This document shows positions 25,986-36,600 of a stretch of 64,000 nucleotides of DNA, in pieces. The translations under genes were made by a program, and so were the position numbers. Position 1 is the first letter of the stretch, and every line of letters starts with the position of its first letter. Source of the stretch: JBBQYD01 sp942493075 (GTDB taxonomy: Bacteria > Verrucomicrobiota > Verrucomicrobiia > Limisphaerales > UBA8199); NCBI GenBank assembly GCA_942493075.1, contig OW818681.1, positions 6,470,778 through 6,534,777 on the forward strand. The letters run 5' to 3'. A model generated the notes under the pieces. That model was not told where the DNA came from. It did no database searches and saw nothing but the letters and a program-made list of their open reading frames with translations.

Positions 25986-26423
25986 CTACAGCGACAGATC
26001 CTTCCCGGTGGATGTCACCGTCAGCTTGCCGTGTTTGACTCCGTTCGCCGCGATCAGCTCGTCAGCGATCTTCTTAACCGTGGATGCCTGGCCGCGCACA
26101 GCCAGCACCTCCAGGCAGTTATGGTGGTCCAGGTGCACGTGAAGCGTGGAGAGAATCACCTCATGATGGTCGTGCTGGATATTGGTCAATGCCGCCTGGA
26201 CGTGCTGATGGTGATGATCGTAAACCAGGGTGATCGTGCCCGCGATCTCGCAATTGCCAAGGTTTTGCCGGTGCTCAACCAGGCCTGCCCGGATGAGGTC
26301 TCCCACTGCCGAGGAACGGTTGTCATAACCCCGTTCCCGGGTCATTTGATCCAATTGGCGCGCGAGGCTGCTCGGGAGAGAAACCGTCACGCGCACCACG
26401 CCCTCAACACCAGATTGTTTCAC
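25986..26423 (-). CDS. nikR: Nickel-responsive transcription regulator
   Basis: 145 residues. The N-terminal ribbon-helix-helix (VRVTVSLPSSLARQLDQMTR) precedes the ACT-like nickel domain. Ligands align with E. coli NikR: the HVH pair and the Cys in STLHVHLDHHNCLEVLAVRG, with a further His in the HHHQH region. It represses nickel uptake when nickel is bound. The usual nik transporter genes are not in the window, so its target is elsewhere, unless it acts on its neighbours. It is divergent from the pseudopilin gene. Confidence 0.9.
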   Translation of the reverse strand: MKQSGVEGVVRVTVSLPSSLARQLDQMTRERGYDNRSSAVGDLIRAGLVEHRQNLGNCEIAGTITLVYDHHHQHVQAALTNIQHDHHEVILSTLHVHLDHHNCLEVLAVRGQASTVKKIADELIAANGVKHGKLTVTSTGKDLSL

Positions 26424-26502
26424 CCCGCCACAGTAGCAAAGGCATTGGCCGGGTCAACCTGGACGGCGGGCGCGGAGCGCGCAGGGGCGGGCGGTAGTGG
26501 CC

Positions 26503-26531
26503 TTGAGCGAAACCCGTTCTTCGGTTATAAT
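26503..26531 (+). promoter_or_regulatory. Sigma-70-type promoter of the pseudopilin gene
   Basis: TTGAGC (26503-26508) and a perfect TATAAT (26526-26531) are 17 nt apart, 21 nt upstream of the ATG. Confidence 0.65.
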
Positions 26532-26552
26532 CCTCATAAGTCACTTAAGGGC

Positions 26553-27434
26553 ATGTGCAGGATCCTGGCAGCATCTAGCAGCATTTCGGGCTACCGGAAC
26601 CGCAGCGGGTTCACGCTGATCGAGTTATTGGTGGTTATTGCTCTCTTGGCCATCCTGGCCGCCCTCCTGCTGCCGTCCCTTTCAAAGGCAAAATTCAAAG
26701 CACAGGGTATTCAATGCCTCAATAGCCATCGCCAGCTCTGTCTCGCGTGGAAAATGTATTCCGATGACAACCACGACCGCCTGCTTTACGCGAGCGAGAA
26801 TTGGGACGATTTTGATACTTCGGGCGTTTGGGTGACCGGCACGTTGGATTTCATGCCCGATAAGCCGACTAATTACGACCCCGACCTGACCATCAAGAAA
26901 AGCCCGATGTGGCCATACTGCGGAAACAACCTGAGTATTTGGAAATGCCCCTCTGATAAATCCATGGTGCTGGCCAACGGGGAACTCAAGCCGCGCGTGC
27001 GGAGCATGTCCATGAACCTGTTCCTCGGTGGCTGGAGTGGAACTGACGGGGGGTGGGGCGCTCCGTTCGGCGATTACACGATTTATCTCAAGATGGGAGA
27101 GTTGAATAATCCAGGCCCTTCACAGGTGTTCGTGTTTCTGGACATGCGGGAGGACAGCATCGACATGGGCAACTTCGGCACGCGCATGGCCGGATTCCCC
27201 GGTCGTACTCAGGAATACGGATTTTTCGATCTGCCAGGTTTTTATCATAACTTCGCGGCCGGGTTTTCCTTTGCAGACGGCCATTCGGAGGTCAAGCGTT
27301 GGAGAGATCCGCGCACCACACCGCCCATCGTTCCCGGCGGCTACATCAACGACCATTTCAAGTCGCCCGGCAACCCCGATGTAGCATGGCTCCAGGAACG
27401 CTCGACACGCCCCAAAGCAAAGCCACAGGAATGA
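26553..27434 (+). CDS. Type II/IV pseudopilin-like protein (DUF1559-like)
   Basis: After a 17-residue leader, the prepilin site GFTLIELLVVIALLAILAAL runs into the hydrophobic helix, with the Glu at position 5 after the cleaved Gly. The rest is a soluble domain with two paired Cys regions (QCLNSHRQLC, WPYCGNNLSIWKCPSD). The end has the FADGHSEVKRW motif that resembles the H-X9-DG tail of PVC-group prepilins. Such proteins are numerous in Verrucomicrobiota; each is probably a minor pilin or surface protein. The start at 26553 follows AAGGG, and longer upstream frames are non-coding. Confidence 0.85.
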   Translation: MCRILAASSSISGYRNRSGFTLIELLVVIALLAILAALLLPSLSKAKFKAQGIQCLNSHRQLCLAWKMYSDDNHDRLLYASENWDDFDTSGVWVTGTLDFMPDKPTNYDPDLTIKKSPMWPYCGNNLSIWKCPSDKSMVLANGELKPRVRSMSMNLFLGGWSGTDGGWGAPFGDYTIYLKMGELNNPGPSQVFVFLDMREDSIDMGNFGTRMAGFPGRTQEYGFFDLPGFYHNFAAGFSFADGHSEVKRWRDPRTTPPIVPGGYINDHFKSPGNPDVAWLQERSTRPKAKPQE

Positions 27435-27471
27435 CCCTCTGACAGTTGAATCGGTTTCTATAGTGGGTTAC

Positions 27472-27939
27472 ATGGTAAGCAACCATTTTATGACTGATAC
27501 TGTCTCACAACCAACGGAATCGCGGCCAGGGACAAAAAAATCCTCAGGGCGAATTGCCACAGCTATCGTGCGAGTTCTGCTGGGCCTCATGTTCCTCGTG
27601 TTTGGCTTAAACGGATTCCTCAACTTCATACCAGCGCCAAAGGATCTGCCGCCAGACTTGATCACGGTCAGCACAGGACTGGTGAAAGGGGGCTACATGA
27701 CCGTGGTCGCCGCCACGGAAGTGATCGTTGCTGTTCTGCTGCTTACCAACCGATTTGTGCCCCTCGCGCTTGCCCTGCTTGCGCCAATTCTCGTGGGCAT
27801 CCTGACGTTCCACATCGCTATCGCGCCCCAGACGATCGGTCCGGGAATCTTCGTCTCGATAATGGAGTTATATCTAGCCTGGGCCTATCGCGGGGCGTTC
27901 CGTTCGATGCTCCGGGCGAAAGTCTCGCCGGGGGCGTGA
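27472..27939 (+). CDS. DoxX-like membrane protein
   Basis: Four membrane helices occur at roughly residues 30-50, 70-93, 97-115 and 120-140. The opening ATAIVRVLLGLMFLVFGLNG is typical of DoxX/DoxD-related quinone-linked membrane proteins. No catalytic residues are evident. Starts at 27463 (GTG), 27472 and 27490 are all possible and none has a good ribosome site; 27472 is used. The gene follows the pseudopilin by 37 nt. Confidence 0.7.
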   Translation: MVSNHFMTDTVSQPTESRPGTKKSSGRIATAIVRVLLGLMFLVFGLNGFLNFIPAPKDLPPDLITVSTGLVKGGYMTVVAATEVIVAVLLLTNRFVPLALALLAPILVGILTFHIAIAPQTIGPGIFVSIMELYLAWAYRGAFRSMLRAKVSPGA

Positions 27940-28757
27940 AGTATAAGTGAGAGCCCACGAGAGAAATTAAGACGCAGTGGCCGCACCGCAAGGTGCCTCC
28001 GCGGCTCCGCGTGAGCAGTTCCCGGCCTCGGGGGTGGCGAGACGCCACCCGTACTCGCAGTCGAGACGACCGCGCTACATGCGGGACATGCGGCGGTTCC
28101 GGTCCATCGGACGAAACATCTTTCAGCACTCCTGCAGGGGTTTGTAATTGAAACGCAGGCATGCTGCCCGAACCGAAATCAGTACTGTTTGTAGTCACCG
28201 GTTCCCCCTTGATTCCACCCTGGTTCATCGGGTTGGCGCCAAGGAGCGCCAACCCGATGAACCAGGAATAATTTTCCTTTCGGATTGTCTTTCCACAGAA
28301 CAGCAAACACCTCCTTTGATAACCAATGACTTACGTGTTTGCTGGTCTGTGGTCACGATGCGATTCCTTTAGGAATTGGAGGCTACCAACAGTACTGATC
28401 TAAAGTGCTGCTACATCCTGCGCTTGAGTCAAACGGTCAGTCCGTTAATCGTACGAAACAGTGAGGACCTATGAGACCCTCCTCTGGTCTCATGGTCACG
28501 ATGCGATTCATTTTAGGAATTGGAGGCTACCCATATAACGTCCGCCAGGAACAAAATCCTTCTGGGAACTGGAATCAATCATCTCACAGAAATTGCAAAG
28601 TGGTGCTGCATTGTGGGCAGTTCCACCCGTGGAAAAACCCCGGTGGGCTGAGCAAACGCCTTTTGCAACGAGGTGCCCACAGAATCGAAGAGAGAACAAG
28701 CATACACGGTAATGTATTAAGGTTGACTAAGAACGTTTTTGAAGATACTTGACCTTC
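27940..28757. repeat. Gene-free region with dispersed palindromic repeats
   Basis: No convincing gene. It holds a 29-bp unit (28053-28081) repeated exactly at 57850-57878. From 28121 to about 28425 there is a repeat unit shared with 63387-63595. Inside it are a perfect 21-bp inverted repeat (arms 28219-28239 and 28246-28266) and a second 18-bp inverted repeat (28293-28310 with 28335-28352, one mismatch) that the other copy lacks. A 37-nt stretch (28351-28387) is directly repeated at 28494-28531. Confidence 0.75.
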
Positions 28758-30134
28758 ATGCTTCGATACTTCGCATCTACGCGAATTGAATTGCTTGTCG
28801 TTGTTCTAATGTTTGGATCTGTTTGCCGCAGCCATGCGCAGCAATCCATTTACGATCCAGCATGGAATGGTGGAAATGGGCCGGACGGTCGTGTTTATGC
28901 CACCATGGTCCAATCCAGCGGGAAAATCCTCATTGGTGGAAGTTTCACCAATGTGTCTGGCCATTATAGCCCTTTTCTCGCACGGCTGAATCCAGATGGC
29001 AGCTTTGATGACTCCTTCGCTGCAGGGACAGACGGCACAGTCAATCGGCTTTTACAGCTTGCGAACGGCGATGTTCTTGTGGCTGGCGAGTTTACACAAC
29101 TGCAGGGATACACGAGGCGTTGTCTAGGCATGTTGCGGAACGACGGAATGATCAATGCGGAGTTTGACGCAAGTGAGGCGTACCTTCCCGGTGAAGCTAT
29201 TTACTCTGTGGCAGTTCAAGAGGATGGTAAAATAGTTACCGGGAGTATGCTTCTCCCGGAAAGCGGGCGGGAAGCAAGCCGTCTTACGCGGCTGGAATCC
29301 TCAGGAAGTCTGGATACAGCGTTCACCAGAACCGACTTCTCCGCGAGAATCTTTGCCATTCTGCCGCTGCAACAGGGCAAATTGCTGGTTGGCGGCACCT
29401 TCCAGGCACCAGGGCATGGGTTGGTCCTGGTGGACAGCGCCGGACTGATTGAAAACACTTTTTCCGACTTGTTGGCAACGAACTCGAGTGTGTTCGTTTT
29501 GCAGAGATTAACGAATGGCAACATTCTGATTGGAGGGGCTTTGGTAGAGCAGGAAAAACCCCTTTATTTCATGTTGCATCAGCTTACTCCCGACTGGAAG
29601 TGGAGCTCAGAATTCGCTCCCGTTCAGGGGGAGATGGTACCTGGTCAGCGTGTCCGCGCCGCACTGGTGCAACCGGATGGCAAGATAGTGATTGGGGGCG
29701 ATTTCTATTCGATACAGGGCCACTGGCGACGCCATATAGCCCGGGTGAACGCATCAGGAGTCGTTGATCCCTGCTTTAATCCGACAATGGGGCTGGGTGG
29801 CAGCGATGCGGCCTATGCTTTGGCGTTCCAGGCTGACAATCGAATCATTGTGGGCGGGAGGTTTTCATGCTTCCAAGTATATGGGGCAACCAAGAATCTC
29901 GCCCGGTTGCTGCCGCAGACAGATTGCGCCATCACCCGCTTGGACTTTTTCCGACGCGAGGGCGGGTTCACACTTTTTGCAAATACGCCTCCAGGAGGCA
30001 CCAACTACCTGCAAAGCTCCACCAACGGTGTGGACTGGAAGAACGTGAGCACCAACACCGAGCCCTACTTCGATATGGCGGTCGACACGGAAGAACCTGC
30101 CTCATTCTTTCGGATAAAGAGAACTCCGCAGTGA
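28758..30134 (+). CDS. Secreted delta-60 repeat (DUF5122 beta-propeller) protein
   Basis: A signal-like N-terminus (MLRYFASTRIELLVVVLMFG, cleavage near SHAQQS) is followed by about seven repeats of the delta-60 pattern: 'dG.i.vgG.F....g.....iaRLn.dGs.D..F'. Examples are GKILIGGSFTNVSG, LARLNPDGSFDDSF, GKIVIGGDFYSIQGHW and RIIVGGRFSC. The C-terminus (PPGGTNYLQSSTNGVDWKNV) is a strand-rich module seen at the end of many secreted Verrucomicrobiota proteins. The ligand is unknown; it is probably a surface beta-propeller. The ATG at 28758 is preferred to a TTG 9 nt upstream. Confidence 0.8.
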   Translation: MLRYFASTRIELLVVVLMFGSVCRSHAQQSIYDPAWNGGNGPDGRVYATMVQSSGKILIGGSFTNVSGHYSPFLARLNPDGSFDDSFAAGTDGTVNRLLQLANGDVLVAGEFTQLQGYTRRCLGMLRNDGMINAEFDASEAYLPGEAIYSVAVQEDGKIVTGSMLLPESGREASRLTRLESSGSLDTAFTRTDFSARIFAILPLQQGKLLVGGTFQAPGHGLVLVDSAGLIENTFSDLLATNSSVFVLQRLTNGNILIGGALVEQEKPLYFMLHQLTPDWKWSSEFAPVQGEMVPGQRVRAALVQPDGKIVIGGDFYSIQGHWRRHIARVNASGVVDPCFNPTMGLGGSDAAYALAFQADNRIIVGGRFSCFQVYGATKNLARLLPQTDCAITRLDFFRREGGFTLFANTPPGGTNYLQSSTNGVDWKNVSTNTEPYFDMAVDTEEPASFFRIKRTPQ

Positions 30135-30192
30135 GTGGACGGGTTGGACTAAGCAGAGGATTAAAGTTCTCTGGGTTCGCAAGCAGATTGTA

Positions 30193-30285
30193 GGGCGATG
30201 CGCTTGGCTGCCCAGTTTGCGGCAGGTTGGGCCTGTGCCTTCTTTATGGCCGCAACCTGTCGTGGGTAGCTCATGCGCATCGCCC
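30193..30285. other. Long imperfect hairpin between convergent genes
   Basis: GGGCGATGCGC (30193-30203) pairs with GCGCATCGCCC (30275-30285). Inside, GGCTGCCC (30206-30213) pairs with GGGTAGCT (30264-30271) and GGCAGGTTG with CAACCTGTC, giving close to 30 paired positions in 93 nt. No T-run is present. It may be a shared 3' structure, a small RNA or a palindromic repeat. Confidence 0.5.
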
Positions 30286-30303
30286 AAATCGCTCTTCGCT
30301 CCG

Positions 30304-33300
30304 TTAGGGCTTCACCTGAACCTTGATGGTCTCGATTGAGTGATGGCCGATGGTGACTTTAACGGTACCGTCGTTAGTGGGCAGCGCCGCTCCTTCGTCT
30401 TCGATGATGTTGGCCAGCTTCGCGCCTGTGATGGGAGTGAACAGCTTGAGTTGCGCCACACTATCCCTCCCTTCGATGTCATAACACCGGACGACCACAC
30501 TGTCGTCGTCTTCGCATTTCTTGATGGTGCTGACGATGACATTGGGAGCGGAGACTGACGCGAAGCTCTTTTCGGATGGCAGTGCCGCCTTTTCTCCGCG
30601 CTTCGCGAGCACGGGAATGAGTGGGCGATTTGCCGCAATGCCTTCCCGCCAGCTAGCCCTCCATCCACCGGTTCCTGAAGTCAGCGGGAAACGGTAATGA
30701 TGATCGCCTGCCTGCGGATACCAATTGCCAGCCCAGTTGCAGCTCTTACGCGAAGCCAGCAAAACCGGTTGCAGCACCGGATAAGCAACCGGATCACTCG
30801 TTGGGTCCACCCAATCGAATACAGAGACGCTGGAACTCATTGTGAGACCACCGTTCTCATCGCTAGCGCTTACAAAGTCCTGCACTAACCGAGGGTGAAT
30901 CGCGCGGCACTGGTCGGTATAGTTCAGGTTGCCATAGGCATAACCGCCATCCCCAGGGATCTCGTCTTTGCCGATCTCAACGACTCCCATCGGCACCTCG
31001 TAAGCCAGTGTTGGTTTCTCCATTGCCAGCGGCACTGCCATGCGGAATTCACGCCAAAGATCGCCGTTGAATTCGATCAGGTCCACCTCGCAATCCACTC
31101 GCTTGATGGGATGCCAAAGGACTGTGCGTTGCCGGACGGTGGCGTTTTTCAAAGGCTGCACGAGTTCAAAGGCCGTGCGCACTGGGCCAGCTTCGACCTG
31201 CTTCCATTCCGGCTTGTGTTTCGCCACTCGATCAAAGCTCTCGTCCATGACAGGCATTGGGATCGAACCGAACTCACCGGCATCCGTGCCAGCTCCGCGA
31301 TTGTCAGGAGCGACTGAGAGCATGGTGAATACTTCGCCACCAAGGAACTTGGAGGTATTGAGCAACTCACGGTTAAGCTGCTTGTCATAGAGGCTCTTGA
31401 TGCCACCGGGAGCGAGTGCCAGCCGGTAAAACTCATTCTCAAGTGTGTCAGCCTTGTCAGCTTTCGGACTGCCTGGCACAAGGTGATAGGTCTTGTAACC
31501 GAGCGCTGGTATGTTCTGCGCCATGAACAATAGGCGAGACGCCGGCGCAATCCGCGTGAACGCCTGGACTTCATAAAGCCGGGCATAACCGTCCGATTGT
31601 GCGCCCTTCGTGATTGTGATCCGCAAGAACTGCATGTTCCTTGGCGCAAACGCATGTACAGTGAGGGATGCTGTATTGCCGGTGACTGGCGCCACGACAT
31701 CGGTCCACGGGCCGTCTGCCTTATCTGCGGTTTGAATCTGGAAGTTCGCAGTATTGTACTTCGTCTCACCGCCGAACACCCCGAGCACGCCTTCGTGGCG
31801 GACCACCACCTTGTGAATGGATTGCGGCTTTCCGAAATCGAGCATCAACCAGTGCGGGCCGTCGCCCGGGCCGGAGTTCCACTTCGCAGGAGAGCCGGTT
31901 TCGGGATTCGGATCCTGGACGTTCCAACGTCCATCGACGGCCTTTTCCGCGGCATACTCAGCGCTGAAGACGGAACTGGCAGTCGCTTTTGCTCCAGCGG
32001 CAAGGTTGGTCTCCACAGCGAGTCCCACCGTGGTAAGTTGGCAGGGAACTTCTTTGCCGGAGTCGTCAATCACGCGAACGGGTCCGGTGATGCCCGACGG
32101 CAGATCCATTTCGACAGGGTCAGTGCGTGACCAGGAAAGCGTGTTGAATACGGTGATCGGCGTGCCTTTAACTTCGGTGGGTTTCACCTGAGCAGCGATG
32201 GAATGGAGTGCCTTGTTCAGCAACCCACGACCGGCATCAAGGGCGGACTGAGCTTTTCGATGGAATACTTCATCGGTGATGTGGCCGTTCTGCCCCCCAA
32301 TCCCGTGGTCGATGTATATTTCGTCCATCCATGCCTGGTCGAAGGCAGCAGAGGGCCAATCACGCATGCTGCCGGAAAGGAGCTTCGCGAACGTGGTGAA
32401 CGTTTCGGCTGCGGGCAGGACGTGAGCCGCCTCGCGCTTGATTGATGAAGTCCAGTGGTGCGTGGGACCGGTGATGTAAAGCCACACATCAGGGCGCTCA
32501 CCCATCAGCGTGTCGAACTTCGCATCGGGTGTATCGATGGATTCAAAGAAACCAAGAATGGATGAGTATCTCATGGTGGGGTTGGGGCCTTGCTGCGAGT
32601 TCCACGCATTGATAAGCGGTGAGAAATTGGCGGGCTTTGAGAAGTCATGGGAGTTGATCAGGCACAGTTCCGGCGGGATCTGCCGTTTTTGATGATACGC
32701 ATCCATTTTCTCCACGTGCTTCTTGATGGAGACAATGGCCTGCGACTGTGTGGCGCCGAGCATCGACATGTGGTTGCCGTAGTGGCCGGGGGTGAAGAGC
32801 AGTATGCCAGTGCCATCGGGGCTGTTCCATCGATAAAGACCTTCATGGTAGCGACTGACAAACATGTAAGGAATACCGGCCTTGGCTAGAATCTGCTGCA
32901 TTTGAAGCGAGCGCGCCGGCGGGTCGGGATTGAACGCCACCTTGGCGTCACAACCGGGCAGGTTCTTCCTGAGCCAGCGCCGCCCGTAGTATGTCTCGCG
33001 TATGAGGTCCTCCCCTGAGAACCAGGATTCATAAGGCTGGTTATACGTGGCACCGAACTCCAACCGGCCTTCCTTCATCCGCGTCACGACTTCATCGCGC
33101 ATCTCCGGATGTGCTTCGAGAAATTCCATCAAATGCAGTCCGCATTCCATGCAGAAGGTGTAGTTAGGATCTTTGCGCATCATTTCCAACGCGGGCATGA
33201 TGTTGTTTTCGATTCGGAATTTTCTGCAAGCCGCCGGGTTGTCCATCCAGGCAGTATCCTGGTGACTGGAGGACACCACGTTGATATGGCCGCCATTGGT

Positions 33301-33363
33301 GAAGCTGCCTGCCGCGACAAACCAAGTGGTTGCGAGGAGCAGCAACGCCGTCATGATTGCCAT
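30304..33363 (-). CDS. Secreted GH38-type alpha-mannosidase-like protein with a discoidin insert
   Basis: About 1020 residues with a signal peptide (MAIMTALLLLATTWFVAAGS). The GH38 catalytic start VVSSSHQDTAWMDN carries the zinc His-x-Asp. FNPDPPARSLQMQQILAKAG carries the probable Asp nucleophile, and SLYDKQLNRELLN marks the C-terminal beta-region. An F5/8 C (discoidin-like) sugar-binding domain is inserted at about residues 500-650 (ATASSVFSAEYAAEKAVDGR; HWLMLDFGKPQSIHKVVVRH). It probably trims mannose-containing polymers outside the cytoplasm. The Met at 33363 is used; one at 33369 is equally good. Confidence 0.85.
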   Translation of the reverse strand: MAIMTALLLLATTWFVAAGSFTNGGHINVVSSSHQDTAWMDNPAACRKFRIENNIMPALEMMRKDPNYTFCMECGLHLMEFLEAHPEMRDEVVTRMKEGRLEFGATYNQPYESWFSGEDLIRETYYGRRWLRKNLPGCDAKVAFNPDPPARSLQMQQILAKAGIPYMFVSRYHEGLYRWNSPDGTGILLFTPGHYGNHMSMLGATQSQAIVSIKKHVEKMDAYHQKRQIPPELCLINSHDFSKPANFSPLINAWNSQQGPNPTMRYSSILGFFESIDTPDAKFDTLMGERPDVWLYITGPTHHWTSSIKREAAHVLPAAETFTTFAKLLSGSMRDWPSAAFDQAWMDEIYIDHGIGGQNGHITDEVFHRKAQSALDAGRGLLNKALHSIAAQVKPTEVKGTPITVFNTLSWSRTDPVEMDLPSGITGPVRVIDDSGKEVPCQLTTVGLAVETNLAAGAKATASSVFSAEYAAEKAVDGRWNVQDPNPETGSPAKWNSGPGDGPHWLMLDFGKPQSIHKVVVRHEGVLGVFGGETKYNTANFQIQTADKADGPWTDVVAPVTGNTASLTVHAFAPRNMQFLRITITKGAQSDGYARLYEVQAFTRIAPASRLLFMAQNIPALGYKTYHLVPGSPKADKADTLENEFYRLALAPGGIKSLYDKQLNRELLNTSKFLGGEVFTMLSVAPDNRGAGTDAGEFGSIPMPVMDESFDRVAKHKPEWKQVEAGPVRTAFELVQPLKNATVRQRTVLWHPIKRVDCEVDLIEFNGDLWREFRMAVPLAMEKPTLAYEVPMGVVEIGKDEIPGDGGYAYGNLNYTDQCRAIHPRLVQDFVSASDENGGLTMSSSVSVFDWVDPTSDPVAYPVLQPVLLASRKSCNWAGNWYPQAGDHHYRFPLTSGTGGWRASWREGIAANRPLIPVLAKRGEKAALPSEKSFASVSAPNVIVSTIKKCEDDDSVVVRCYDIEGRDSVAQLKLFTPITGAKLANIIEDEGAALPTNDGTVKVTIGHHSIETIKVQVKP

Positions 33364-33679
33364 CGACATTGCCGACTGAAGGATCGGAATTTCTTGAATG
33401 GCACCGCGGCTAAGCTCTGGGGGCTCAGACCGCAATGCGCACGTTGTTCTTGTTGCCGAATGGCCAGGAGGTGTCGGTGTTCGCATACAATTTTCTTCGA
33501 GATACGATTCAGAAACGGATTTTGGTACTTGGCTTTGGGATGGTGGTCATGGTGGCAGAAAGCAGCTTAAAGATTATCACTGAAAAGTCACTGGCATAAG
33601 GTGTTGGTTTTTTCATCAGGATCGCACGTGAAGATGGGGGCGCTGACCCGGGAAGGCCAGCGCCCGTCCACCGATTCAA
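33364..33679. other. Intergenic region between the GH38 and LamG genes
   Basis: No gene seen. An 8-bp inverted repeat (GGGCGCTG 33638-33645, CAGCGCCC 33658-33665) 15 nt beyond the LamG stop could be the base of a terminator, but no T-run follows. Confidence 0.35.
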
Positions 33680-36600
33680 TCAGCGGACTCGGAAGAACTT
33701 GTTAGCACCTGCTGTGATGGTAAACGAAGGCGGGTTTGCACCGGGCACGGCTGTCCACGGACCGATCAGTTGTTCGGCCCACTGCAATTGACCAGCCGAG
33801 TAATGCAGGGTCACCTGCGTACCGCTGGCTTGGATTGACACCGAGATTGGCTTAACAGAAACGGCCTGGGTAAGGTTTGTGCCAGCCATACCCGCACGAT
33901 AAATGCCGAAGAGTTCATCCGCACTTAACGCCCGGTTCCAGATGCCTAGATCGTCTATCTTGCCGTGCCAATAACCCGGCGTGTTCGAGGGCCCACCCCC
34001 ATCGTCGGACGTCTTTAGCCCAATGCCGATGGAGGCCATCGGCGGCATCAGCAAGGTCCCGTTGTAGGTGTTGGTGGTAACCGCCACTTGCGCGCCGTTG
34101 CGATACAGGCGCACACGGGCGCCGTCTGCTACGAAGGCCACATGCTGCCACTGTCCGGTCGGCAGTAATTCAGTCTCGTTCACCTGGATGGTTTTCCCGG
34201 CTCCGTCCGTGAGCTGAACATCGAGCAGCCCCATGTTTTCGCGCAATCCAAAGTGGAACTGGCCCACCACATTCTGCCCCCAATTCTTGGCGATTCCCGC
34301 CCAGTTGGGGCGCGAATCCGCCCACACCCATACCGCAACGGTCATGGTGTTTGTGGGTTTGAAGTAGTCGCGGACGATCGCGTATTGGGCATTTGCGGGC
34401 TCTGTAAAGCGTAACGCGTTACCCGTCATTCCAGTTACCCATTGCGAATCGTCTCCCGGGAAATTCGCCAGTTCAGCGTCCAATGAAAGGCCGGTGAACT
34501 CGTCTGCCAGCCAACCCGTCGTTTCATCGAAGTTCCAATACGCAACCAACTGGTTCGTGATCAAGGACGGCTGAACGATAACGGACGCAGGCAAACTGGT
34601 CGCCACGCCGATGACGTTCGTGACACGGACGGCATAGAGCCCGGCGTCGTCAAGCTGCGCTCCGGTAATGCTCAAGGAATTAGATTGTGCCCCTATCACG
34701 CGCCCGCCATTCACCATGGGCGCGGAACCATGGAACCATTGGAAACTGTTTGAAGTGCCGACGGCACCAGCGCCCAACAGGATAGTTCCACCTTCCAACA
34801 CCGTGACAGACACTGGATTCGTAAGAACGATTGGAGGGTCGTTCAGGAAAATATCAGCACCGCTCAACGGTCCGTTGAGATTGAAAGCGTTCCCCGCGTA
34901 GGAGCCCTGCGGCTCATCAGAGTTCCGCGTGCCGTTGCCGTTCACATCCACGTAAGCGAGAAGCGAGTAGCCATTTCCAGCGGGAATCGCCGTGATTTGA
35001 TACGGGCCCACGCCATTAAAGACGTCGGAGTAATTGGCTCCCAATCCAGGGTTGAGTGAATCAACGACCTCCGCTCCGTTCAAGAGCGAGGCATGATTGG
35101 CATTGGGGGTAAGGTCGGCCCCAAAGCCGTCGTCAAAATTCCAGTATCCGCGCAGATCCGCCTCTGATCCCGTGAGGCCGTTTCTGGCGTGGCTGCGAAT
35201 CTCCGCCCTGCTCAAGGCCTTGCTCCATACGGCGATCTCGTCCAACTGCCCGGCGGTGTACTCCCCTGTGCCAATGTAGGAGCCAAAGTAAAGCTCGGCT
35301 CCAATGTTCGGAACGCCCACATCGGGTGTGGTTCGTTGCTCTACCACCTCACCGTCGAAGTAAGTGACCCATCCGTTTACCGTGTTCCGCTTCCAACTCA
35401 TGGCCACGTGATGCCAGTTGCCATCCACCGCGTTGGTCTGCCAGTTGGAAACTTTCAGGCCGGAAGTGCCGCCATCGAAGCTCAGGATATGGAGGTTGTT
35501 GGCACCCCAGCCACACACGATCCAGCCCGATCCCTGCTGGCGGACGGCTGAGGTGATTGCCGTTCCCTTGAACCAGTACTCGACGCTCAATTCATCCCCT
35601 GACAGGTCGGTTAATGCGGTGATCGCAGTGTCATTAACCCCATCCAGGTTGAGCACCTTGTTGTCGCGTAACTGGGCGACAGTCGTATGGACCTTGCCCG
35701 TCACATTGCCGTTGTGGAGAAAGGTTCCGGAAATGGTCTGGCCATTCACAATGACGTCCAGATTGGCTGCGGCACTGACGACTCTGCCCAGGGAGTTTGT
35801 TATCTCGCACGAGTATCCCCCCGCGTCTGCAGTCGTCAGAGCTGTAATATGGAGCTGAGGGGTATTGGCGCCGCTGATCCTGCCGTCATTCACCAGCGCG
35901 ACATCGTCGCGATACCACTGATAGGTAATAGGCGCGCTGCCTTCGATTCCAACTGAAAAATCCGCAACCTCACCCACGGACCTCCTGCTGGCCACGGGCT
36001 GCGCCACGATATAGGGCGGTTCCCTGAGTTCAATGTTCACGCCCGGGGTATTGCCTGCAAGGTTTAGAGGATTCCCTGCATACGTTCCGAAAGGCTCGCC
36101 GGCTTCACGAAAACCGCTGCTGTTCGTGTCCATATAAGCCGTGACTGCATAGCCAGCACCCACTGGGAGGCCGGGAATGGTGTATGGCCCAGGCGCCGCA
36201 AGGTCCACTGCTGCGATCCCGGCGTTAAAGCCCGGGATGTCGGCATCCACAATTGCCGCATCTCCATACGGCGTGCCGTTATGAGCGTTGCTCGTCTTAT
36301 CGTTATAGGTGGTGTCATCAAAGTTCCAATAGCACAGCAACCCAGGCTCGGCCCCGGTAAGAGCCTTGTTCCAATTACTGGCCACTTCCTCGGGAGTCAG
36401 GGAGCGCTGCCAGATTGCCACGGAATCCATTTGGCCTGTTGTGAACTGCTCGTTACCGCCGAAGGAGCCCAGCCACAGGGAAGCGCCGCAATTCGGAATG
36501 GCTGTGTTCGAACTGTTTCGTTTCTGCACCAGTTTTCCATCCAGATAGCTGGCAAAGCCATCAGCAGTGTTCTGTTTCCACGTCACCATCACATGATGCC

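Noticed and set aside
26031..26552. Upstream extension of the pseudopilin frame
   Set aside because: It runs through NikR on the other strand; a promoter with a perfect TATAAT lies at 26503-26531, so the true start is 26553.
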